Below, in pieces: positions 1-6,100 of a DNA stretch of 12,318 nt (position 1 is the first letter of the stretch; each line of letters begins with the position of its first letter). Made by a program: the position numbers and the translations under genes. The notes under the pieces were generated by a model that was not told where the DNA came from, searched no databases, and was given only the letters and a program-made list of their open reading frames with translations. This stretch comes from Prevotellaceae bacterium. GTDB lineage: Bacteria > Bacteroidota > Bacteroidia > Bacteroidales > UBA932. The stretch covers positions 1 to 12,318 of the forward strand of contig JAIRMK010000058.1 in the NCBI GenBank assembly GCA_031258755.1, written 5' to 3'.

Positions 1-96
1 TCTTTCAATGCCAAAATAAAAGCGTTCAGAGCTTCACTCAGAGGCGTAGTAGTTATGAAATTCTTCCTCTTTAGATTAGCTAAAATTTATGCCTAA
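1..96 (+). CDS. ISL3-family (ISAon1-like) transposase, C-terminal end only
   Basis: Frame 1 is open from the first base to a TAA at 94-96, giving the last 31 residues of a protein whose start lies left of the window. The peptide contains FNAKIKAFRASLRG followed by FFLFRLAKIYA. I recognise this as the conserved tail of the DDE transposases of the ISL3 family found in Bacteroidota (ISAon1 group), where a SFNAKIKAFR segment and a terminal FxLxRLxxIYA close the catalytic domain. The acidic catalytic residues are out of view, so I cannot say whether the element is intact. The family cuts and pastes its own element by a DDE mechanism. The assignment rests on motif memory over a short stretch. The opposite strand over the same bases also reads as a plausible peptide, but it has no start codon. 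Confidence 0.72.
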   Translation, partial: SFNAKIKAFRASLRGVVVMKFFLFRLAKIYA

Positions 97-120
97 ACAC
101 AGGGTTTTGCGAGTGAGCCC
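1..120 (+). mobile_element. Right end of an ISL3-type insertion sequence, with putative terminal inverted repeat
   Basis: The transposase tail ends at 96. About 98-120 follows as a GC-richer block in AT-rich surroundings. Read inward from the outside (minus strand, from 120) it begins GGGCTCACTCGCAAAACCC. A start with GG plus an internal GCAAAA run fits ISL3-family terminal repeats as I remember them. The outer boundary at 120 is an inference: the matching left repeat is outside the window, and the 8-base target duplication expected for this family (here it would be 121-128, TTTTCTTT) cannot be checked. Confidence 0.5.
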
Positions 121-274
121 TTTTCTTTCTTACAATAAATAAATTGAATTTAAAAAGGAAAATGTGGGCGCCAACTTTATTCTTCCAAGCATCATAAGAA
201 ATTTCGTAAGTTTCTTCACAGGTACTAAAAGCTAACGCCAACAAGCAATAATAAAGAACTGAAAAACATCTCAC
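80..274 (-). pseudogene. Truncated lipoprotein-like small exported protein, probably cut by the IS
   Basis: This is a 64-codon minus-strand frame starting with GTG at 274. Residues 2-18 form a short signal-like segment (one Arg, then a hydrophobic stretch), followed by a Cys at 19 in the context LAFSTC. That resembles a loose Bacteroidota lipobox, though Thr at -1 is unusual. After it comes EETYEISYDAWKNK; a Cys, acidic residues and then an ISYxxW segment recall short Bacteroidota lipoproteins. From about residue 52 the frame runs into the presumed IS end (120 and below), so the last 13 codons would be IS sequence. A good promoter lies immediately upstream. The alternative start, ATG at 269, is in another frame and stops after 14 codons. 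I infer a gene that kept its promoter and 5' end and lost the rest; a chance frame or an RNA gene remains possible. Confidence 0.3.
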
Positions 275-357
275 GGGACAAATATAAGCACAATTTTTAG
301 AAATCCAAACATAAAGATGTTAAAATATGTTATAAAATTTATTTTTTGTTATAATTC
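275..357. other. AT-rich region downstream of folK
   Basis: Apart from the leftward promoter at 279-309 this stretch holds no gene. It is very AT-rich, with two TTATAA palindromes near 329-352 and short A/T runs. I found no GC-rich hairpin followed by a T run, so no convincing terminator for folK can be assigned. Confidence 0.5.
279..309 (-). promoter_or_regulatory. Bacteroidota-type promoter firing leftward
   Basis: On the minus strand, TTTG (309 to 306) is followed after exactly 19 bases by TATATTTG (286 to 279). This matches the primary sigma factor pattern TTTG-N19-TAnnTTTG described for Bacteroidota. Transcription would start near 273-276, practically on the GTG at 274, towards the IS end. 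It lies downstream of folK on the same strand, so it is not the promoter of any complete gene in the window. Confidence 0.55.
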
Positions 358-846
358 TTATTGTAATTTCCGCACCATGCCCTGGTCGGGGCACTGCTGC
401 AGGAGGGCGGTGGTGGTTTTGTGCAATAACGGATGGATGTAATCGGGGGCGACGTCGCAGAGCGGCAGCAGGGCAAACCGGCGCTGGTGCAGCAAAGGAT
501 GGGGAATGGTGAGCGCCGGCGTATGGATGACGTTATTGTCGTAAAAAAGAATGTCGATGTCGATAGGGCGCGAGGTGTAAACGCCGGAAGGCGCGGTGCG
601 TATCCGGCCAAGTTGCTGCTCGATATGTTGAATAGTGTGTAAAAGTTGTTCGGGCGTGAGGGCCGTGTCTATGCGCAGCGCCTGGTTGATAAACCACGTG
701 GCGGACTCAAAACCCCAGGGCTCGCTCTCGTAATAGCCCGACTGCCCCACAACGACGCCGACCTGCGCACACAACAAAGCGCGGGCGTCATGCAACATGG
801 CCATCCGGTTGCCCATGTTACTTCCCAATAAAAGAAAAACATTCAT
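358..846 (-). CDS. folK: 2-amino-4-hydroxy-6-hydroxymethyldihydropteridine pyrophosphokinase (HPPK)
   Basis: Cytosolic enzyme of folate synthesis. It moves pyrophosphate from ATP to 6-hydroxymethyl-7,8-dihydropterin, giving the substrate of dihydropteroate synthase. The 162-residue product has the family's usual length and landmarks: LLLGSNMGNR at 5-14 (the N-terminal GSN motif), YYESEPWGF at 38-46 in the pterin-binding region, and the signature SRPIDIDILFYDN at 92-104 with the Mg-ATP aspartates D96 and D98. Next comes IPHPLLHQRRFALLPL at 114-129, where the PHP and the basic RRF are typical. The ATG at 846 gives the expected N-terminus (MNVFLLLGSN). It is the third gene of a minus-strand cluster, 26 bases after the sufE stop, with no separate promoter visible in that gap. 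No folP or folB fusion is present. Function is confident. Confidence 0.95.
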   Translation of the reverse strand: MNVFLLLGSNMGNRMAMLHDARALLCAQVGVVVGQSGYYESEPWGFESATWFINQALRIDTALTPEQLLHTIQHIEQQLGRIRTAPSGVYTSRPIDIDILFYDNNVIHTPALTIPHPLLHQRRFALLPLCDVAPDYIHPLLHKTTTALLQQCPDQGMVRKLQ

Positions 847-872
847 TCGTACATCTTTGCGGCGCCGGCCGG

Positions 873-1295
873 TTATGGTTGTTTGTTCAGGAAAACCAGC
901 GCATACATTTTCATCTGTTTCACCATAGCCAGCAATCCGTTGGAGCGCGTGGGCGAAAGGTTTTCCTTCAACCCCGTTTGTTCAATAAAATCGAGGTTGG
1001 CATCCATAATGGCTTGTGGCGGTTGGCCTGAAAACACACGGATCAGCAGCGACACGATGCCTTTGGTGATAATGGCGTCGCTGTCGGCGGTAAACATTAT
1101 TTTTCCGTCTTCATAAGTGGCATCGAGCCACACGCGCGACTGGCAACCCTGAATGAGGTGTGGCTCGGTCTTGTTTTTTTCATCGAAGGGCGGCAACGAT
1201 TTTCCTAATTCGATAAGGTGCTCGTATTTGTCCATCCAGTCGGGGAACAAAGCAAATTCGTCAATAATTTGTTGGGCGATGTCGGCTATTTGCAT
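873..1295 (-). CDS. sufE: SufE-like sulfur acceptor / cysteine desulfurase activator
   Basis: SufE takes the persulfide sulfur from the SufS active-site cysteine, stimulates the desulfurase and passes sulfur on for Fe-S cluster assembly. The product is 140 residues, the normal length for the family. The catalytic cysteine is C51 in the motif LIQGCQSRVW (47-56), the same position as in E. coli SufE. Other family marks are the N-terminal FALFPDWMDKYEHLIELGK (14-32), then ADSDAIITKGIVSLLIRVFSG in the middle of the protein, and a C-terminal region with LSPTRSNGL. The start ATG at 1295 overlaps the sufS stop by one base (TGATG), so translation is likely coupled and gives matched amounts of the two partners. 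A CsdE-type label is possible, but adjacency to a SufS-type desulfurase favours SufE. Confidence 0.94.
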   Translation of the reverse strand: MQIADIAQQIIDEFALFPDWMDKYEHLIELGKSLPPFDEKNKTEPHLIQGCQSRVWLDATYEDGKIMFTADSDAIITKGIVSLLIRVFSGQPPQAIMDANLDFIEQTGLKENLSPTRSNGLLAMVKQMKMYALVFLNKQP

Positions 1296-1297
1296 CA
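1293..1297 (-). promoter_or_regulatory. sufS stop / sufE start overlap (TGATG)
   Basis: Read on the minus strand, the sufS TGA and the sufE ATG share one A. No Shine-Dalgarno sequence is evident, so re-initiation by the terminating ribosome is the likely way sufE is translated. Confidence 0.8.
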
Positions 1298-2512
1298 GTG
1301 TAACATTTGTTTGATTTTTTTAAGGGCGGCCACTGCCGCATCAATTTCTTCCGTAGTATTGTAGAAAGAGAAAGAAAAACGGAGCATGCCCTGTATTTTA
1401 AAACGGTGCATGAGCGGATCGGCGCAGAGGTGTCCGGAACGCGCGGCGATGCCCATTTTGTCTAAGAGTTGTGCGGCGTCTGTCGGGTGTATGCCGTCGA
1501 TATTAAATGACACCAAACTTGTTTTGGGCATGGTCGTGCCGTAAATATGCAGTCCGTCGATTTCCTGTAAACGTTGCATGGCGTGGCGTACCAGTTTTTC
1601 TTCCTGCTTTTTTACAAGTGTCCAACCGAGTTCCTGCACGTAGTCGATTGCTTTCTTTAATCCGCAAACGCCGGTAAAATTAGGCGTTCCCGCCTCGAAT
1701 TTCAAAGGAAGTCCGGCGTAGGTGGTTTGTTCAAATGTCACGGAAGCGATCATTTCGCCGCCGCTCTGGTAGGGCGGCATTTCATTCAGCAGTTTTTGCT
1801 TGCCATACAGCACGCCGGTGCCTGTGGGGGCATAGAGTTTATGTCCGGAAAAAACATAAAAATCACAATTGGTGTCCTGCACGTCTATTCCGCCGTGTGC
1901 GGCTCCCTGTGCGCCATCCACGAGCACAGGCACGCCATGTGCATGAGCGGTAGCCACAATATCCTTGACGGGGTTTATGACGCCAAGCACATTAGAGGCT
2001 TGTGTGATGCAAAGCAACTTGGTTTTTTTTGACAGGAATTGGTGTAGTTTCTCGACCGGCAAACTGCCGTCGTCGTTTATCGGCAATACTTTTAGTACGG
2101 CGCCTTTGCGTTCGCACAATAGTTGCCACGGCACAATGTTGGAATGGTGTTCGGCTTCGGTGAGCACAATTTCGTCATTGGTGCGCACAAAGCGTTCGCC
2201 GAAAGAAAACGCGACCGTATTAATGGCGGCGGTGGTTCCCGCTGTGAAAACAATCTCTTCCGTTGAAGGCGCATTAAGAAAAGCCCGCACCGTTTCGCGG
2301 GCTTCTTCATAACGTTCGGTACAAATATTTCCGAGATAGTGAAAAGCCCGATGGATATTGCCGTTTGTAAGATTATGCATCTCATTTACGACAGCCGTCA
2401 CAGGAGTGGGCTTTTGCGTGGTGGCTGCATTATCAAAATAAATGAGCGGCTTTCCATATACTTTTTGCGCTAAGGCGGGAAAATCTTTTCGTATAGTCTG
2501 GATTGTAAACAT
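1295..2512 (-). CDS. sufS: SufS-type (group II) cysteine desulfurase
   Basis: PLP enzyme that converts L-cysteine to L-alanine and leaves a persulfide on its own cysteine for transfer to SufE in Fe-S cluster building. The 405 residues match SufS length. YFDNAATTQKP at 25-35 opens the fold. H122-H123 (AEHHSNIVPW) provides the ring-stacking histidine. D199 and Q202 (VDGAQG) contact the cofactor. K225 in FSGHKLYAPTGTG is the Schiff-base lysine. C363 in RSGHLCADPLM is the catalytic cysteine on the short loop that marks group II. The usual RxGHHCA motif has Leu for the second His here, a small departure. The ATG at 2512 gives the typical opening MFTIQTIRKDFPALAQKV. A promoter box ends only five bases before it. 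No sufB, sufC or sufD lies in the window, so this sufSE unit is detached from the scaffold genes on both sides visible here. Confidence 0.95.
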   Translation of the reverse strand: MFTIQTIRKDFPALAQKVYGKPLIYFDNAATTQKPTPVTAVVNEMHNLTNGNIHRAFHYLGNICTERYEEARETVRAFLNAPSTEEIVFTAGTTAAINTVAFSFGERFVRTNDEIVLTEAEHHSNIVPWQLLCERKGAVLKVLPINDDGSLPVEKLHQFLSKKTKLLCITQASNVLGVINPVKDIVATAHAHGVPVLVDGAQGAAHGGIDVQDTNCDFYVFSGHKLYAPTGTGVLYGKQKLLNEMPPYQSGGEMIASVTFEQTTYAGLPLKFEAGTPNFTGVCGLKKAIDYVQELGWTLVKKQEEKLVRHAMQRLQEIDGLHIYGTTMPKTSLVSFNIDGIHPTDAAQLLDKMGIAARSGHLCADPLMHRFKIQGMLRFSFSFYNTTEEIDAAVAALKKIKQMLH

Positions 2513-2517
2513 AGAGG

Positions 2518-2550
2518 CAAACTTAGTTAAAAATTTTCAAAAAATCAAAA
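2518..2550 (-). promoter_or_regulatory. Promoter for sufS-sufE-folK
   Basis: On the minus strand TTTTG (2550 to 2546) is followed after 20 bases by TAAGTTTG (2525 to 2518), a close match to the Bacteroidota -33/-7 pattern. Only five bases separate the box from the sufS ATG at 2512, which places the start of transcription at or next to the start codon. It is interleaved with the ruvA promoter on the other strand. Confidence 0.55.
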
Positions 2551-2565
2551 AAGTAAGTACCTTTG
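2534..2565 (+). promoter_or_regulatory. Promoter for ruvA-sprA-gcvH-glyS
   Basis: TACCTTTG at 2558-2565 fits the TAnnTTTG box exactly. Nineteen bases upstream, TTTTC at 2534-2538 is one base away from TTTTG. Transcription would start near 2570, leaving about 20 bases of AT-rich leader before the ruvA ATG at 2592. No other convincing promoter is seen before gcvH or glyS, so this one may serve the whole run. Confidence 0.55.
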
Positions 2566-2591
2566 TACATTAGGGATAATTATAAATTTAT

Positions 2592-3176
2592 ATGTATGAA
2601 TATATAAAAGGTGTTGTCGTGGAACTTACGCCGACATACGCGGTGATAGAAACCGGCGGCGTGGGATATGCGGTCAATATATCGTTACAAACATACAGCA
2701 GTGTGGGAAATTTGAAAGAGGTACAACTGTGGGTACACCATATTGTACGCGAAGATGCGGAGTTGCTGTTTGGTTTTTTTGAAAAAGAAGAACGGGAAAT
2801 ATTCCGCCTGTTGATAAGCGTGTCGGGTATCGGGCCTAACACGGCACGCATGATTCTTTCCTCCTTAGCCTCAAGCGAAGTGCGTACGGCGATTATGCAG
2901 GACGATATACGGAAATTGCAAAGCATAAAAGGAATAGGCATGAAAACCGCGCAGCGGTTAGTAGTGGAGCTGAAAGATAAAATAATAAAGACGGTTGATG
3001 TAACCGCTATTCCGGGCGGCGCGTCCGTAGCCGGGCTGCATGAAGAAGCCTTGTCGGCGCTGGTGATGCTGGGATTTGCAAAAGCGCCTGCCGATAAAGC
3101 ATTAACCGTTTTGTTGCGTGAAAAGCAACAAATCGCCTTGGAAGATCTCATTAAAGCAGCATTGAAACAATTGTAG
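2592..3176 (+). CDS. ruvA: Holliday junction branch migration protein RuvA
   Basis: RuvA tetramers hold the four-way recombination junction in an open square and position the RuvB motor rings that drive branch migration. The 194-residue product has the three family domains. An OB fold occupies residues 1 to about 63 and contains the acidic pin E54-D55 (REDAELLFGF). A pair of helix-hairpin-helix motifs follows, with GIG at 79-81 and at 114-116 (KGIGMKTAQRLVVELK). A short C-terminal three-helix domain from about residue 147 (HEEALSALVMLGF) binds RuvB. The ATG at 2592 gives the standard opening MYEYIKG. The gene is read divergently from sufS and its TAG overlaps the sprA start. ruvB and ruvC are not in the window. 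All landmark residues are present, so it should be functional. Confidence 0.96.
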   Translation: MYEYIKGVVVELTPTYAVIETGGVGYAVNISLQTYSSVGNLKEVQLWVHHIVREDAELLFGFFEKEEREIFRLLISVSGIGPNTARMILSSLASSEVRTAIMQDDIRKLQSIKGIGMKTAQRLVVELKDKIIKTVDVTAIPGGASVAGLHEEALSALVMLGFAKAPADKALTVLLREKQQIALEDLIKAALKQL

Positions 3177-3178
3177 TG
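3174..3178 (+). promoter_or_regulatory. ruvA stop / sprA GTG start overlap (TAGTG)
   Basis: The G of the ruvA TAG (3174-3176) is the first base of the sprA GTG (3176-3178). In the sprA frame the nearest upstream stop is TAA at 3152-3154. The only codons between are AGC, AGC, ATT, GAA, ACA, ATT and GTA, none a usual start. The first in-frame ATG comes about 60 codons later, beyond the signal peptide. GTG at 3176 is therefore the only reasonable start and implies translational coupling to ruvA. Confidence 0.8.
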
Positions 3179-6100
3179 CATCGTTTATCCTTACATATTA
3201 TTCTGGTTTTTCTTTGCGGATTAGCATTAACAGGGAGAGCGCAAGAGCCTGCTTTGGAAGCGGAGTTGTCGCCGGCGTCTCTTTCGGATAAACCGGTTAT
3301 AGTATATGATCCGATAGCGAACAATTACCTTTACTATTACAGTTTTGATACGCGCAAGATCATGCCTTATAAAGTGATTTCGGCGGAAGAATACCGGCGC
3401 GAACAATTTCTGAATTTGCTGCGGCGCGGCTGGATTGACCAGAATAACGCACAGGCGGCCGGAGGATTATCGGGCGGGCAGTTGCCCACCACCTTTAACA
3501 TAAGAAGTAATGTGTTCAGAAAAGTTTTCGGAAGTAATGAAATTACGATTAACCCGCAGGGGAATGTCGATTTGACTTTTGCTATCAATCACACGTACAC
3601 CGATAATCCGGTAATTCCCGAGCGGTATCGTGGAACCACGAATTTTGATTTCAACACGAAGATGCAGTTTAACATCGACGGCGCTATCGGCGACCGCCTG
3701 AAATTGAATTTTAATTACAACACGGAAGCCACGTTCGATTTTGAAACCAACCTGAAACTTGAATATACCGGCGATGAAGATGATATTCTTCAAAAGATAG
3801 AAGCGGGGAACGTATCGCTTCCGCTCGATGGCACGTTGATTACAGGCAGTCAGAGCCTGTTTGGTATTAAGGCCGGTTTAAAGTTTGGGAAACTTTTTGT
3901 AACAGGCATTTTTTCCCGGCAGGACGCCGAATCAAAATCCGTGGAGCTGCGCGGCGGCGGGCAAACGAGTATATTCGAAATTGAAGCCGATCAATATGAC
4001 GCCAACCGCCATTTTTTCCTTGCGCAATATTTTCACGATAATTATGACCGCCACCTGAGCAACTTGCCGCTTATCCTGTCGGGCATCAATATTAAGCGGG
4101 TGGAGGTGTGGATTACCAATAAAAGCGCGCGTTTCGAAGGCTCCCGGAATATCGTAGCCTTTATGGATTTGGCGGAAGGCGACAGGATTTATAATTCTTT
4201 GTTCGCAAAGAAACCGAGCCGCTTTCCCAGTGATTCTTTAAGTAATGATTTGTTGCAGCAAATTGATGTGAGCCAATTGCGGGAGGCGGGGAATATTACA
4301 AATTATTTAAGTGGACGGGGACTGCGGAACGGCGAGGATTTTGAAAAATTAGACAACGCCCGCCGGCTGAATGAAACGGAGTACAGGGTAAACACCCAGT
4401 TGGGTTATATTTCGCTTAACCAATCGTTGAACAATGACGAGGTGCTGGCGGTGGCGTTTGAATACGAGGCTGCCGGCGTAACTTATAAGGTGGGCGAATT
4501 TTCGACGGAAGGTATTATTGCGCCGAACACATTAGTGATGAAATTGCTGAAAGGAACGTCGCTCACGCCGAAATTGCCGACATGGCAGCTGATGATGAAA
4601 AATGTGTATTCGCTCAATGATTACAGCATCAGTGCGAAAGATTTTCAGATGGACATCATGTATGAGAACAGCGAAGTGGGCACGACTGTGCCTTATTTAT
4701 CGGAAGGTGCGGTGGCGCAGAAACCTTTGCTGCGCGTGTTGAATTTGGATAATTTAAATTCGCAACAGGACGCGTTTCCCGATGGGCAGTTCGACTTTGT
4801 GGAAGGAATTACGGTATTGTCCGACAGGGGAAAGATTATCTTTCCGGTGCTGGAGCCGTTTGGCGGTTATTTGGAGCGACAAATTGGCAACCCCACTATA
4901 GCGGCGAAGTATGTATTTAAAGAATTGTATGACTCGTCGCTGGTGAAAGCGCAGAGCATGGCTGATAAAAACCGGTTCAAATTAGTGGGAAGTTACCTGT
5001 CGGAAGGCGGCTCGGAAATCCGGTTGAATGCCACGAACATTCCGCAGGGCTCGGTGGTGGTGACGGCCGGCGGTATTCAATTGCAGGAAAATATCGACTA
5101 TGAAGTCAATTACATGTTGGGCACGGTGCGTATTCTCAACCAGGCGTATTTGGAGTCGGGCACGCCGATTAAGGTCACATTGGAAAACCGTGAATTGTTC
5201 AATTTGCAAACGAAAACATTAATAGGCGCCCACCTGAAATATAAATTCAGCGATAACTTCTATGTGGGCGCTACCATATTGAACCTTAGCGAGCGGTCGC
5301 TTACACAAAAAGTAAATTGGGGCGACGAGCCTGTGTCAAATACGATATGGGGAATTAACACGGCATTCACCACCGAAGTGCCGCTTTTGACAAGGTTGGT
5401 GGATGCGTTGCCCATTTTGCAGACCAAAGAAAAGTCGTCGATTTCCGTGGACGCCGAATTTGCACAATTCCTTCCGGGACATTCGAGCGCTATCGGCGCT
5501 TCGGGCGGAACGGTATTTATCGACGATTTCGAAAACAGCGAGTCCTATTTGGATTTGCGGAATATCAATTCGTGGGTGCTTGCAAGTACGCCCCAGGGAC
5601 AGGAGAGATTATTTCCCAATTGGAACAACTTGGATACCCTGTCGTATGGCTACGACCGTGCGCGTTTCTCCTGGTTTACGATTTATCCCGAATTTTTGCG
5701 CAACTCGGCTTACACGCCGGGCTACATAAAAAATAATCCGGCAAGATATCAGGAAAACCACTTCGTGCGCGAGATTCCAATCGTTGAGGTGTTTCCCGAA
5801 CAGGAACAGATAGTGGGGGCGCCGACCAATATTCCGGTGATGAATGTGACTTATTATCCTGATGAAAGAGGCCCTTATAACTATACCGACGCATTAACTC
5901 CGGACGGAAAACTTAGCAGTCCCGAAACGCGTTGGGGCGGCATCATGCGTGCATTGCCGGTTACCGATTTTGAAACGGCGAATTACGACTATATTGAATT
6001 TTGGGTGATGGACCCGTTTGTATATAATTCCAATGCGAAAGGCGGAAAGTTATATTTTAACCTGGGTAATTTGTCGGAAGATATTTTGAAGGACGGCTTG

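Noticed and set aside
1..91. Minus-strand peptide reading opposite the transposase tail
   Set aside because: It looks protein-like but has no start codon after an in-frame stop, and the plus-strand frame matches a known transposase C-terminus.
329..352. TTATAA palindromes as a folK terminator
   Set aside because: Almost pure A/T, too weak a stem and no following T run on the minus strand; low-complexity sequence explains it.
433..831. Plus-strand frames of 69 and 61 codons opposite folK
   Set aside because: Shadows of folK; composition is unlike a protein family and no promoter precedes them.
847..872. GC-rich CCGGCCGGCGCC block between sufE and folK as a terminator or operator
   Set aside because: It is short, lacks a T run, and mostly reads as a small self-complementary GC patch; nothing supports a specific role. 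A TTTG on the plus strand here lacks the TA half of the promoter box.
2588..3181. A 197-codon minus-strand frame opposite ruvA
   Set aside because: ruvA has every expected domain; the antisense frame is Ser/Thr/Cys-rich with no family resemblance.
3215..3220. Cys14 of SprA as a lipoprotein site
   Set aside because: The residues before it (V-F-L) do not form a lipobox; cleavage after A22 by signal peptidase I fits better and agrees with the family.
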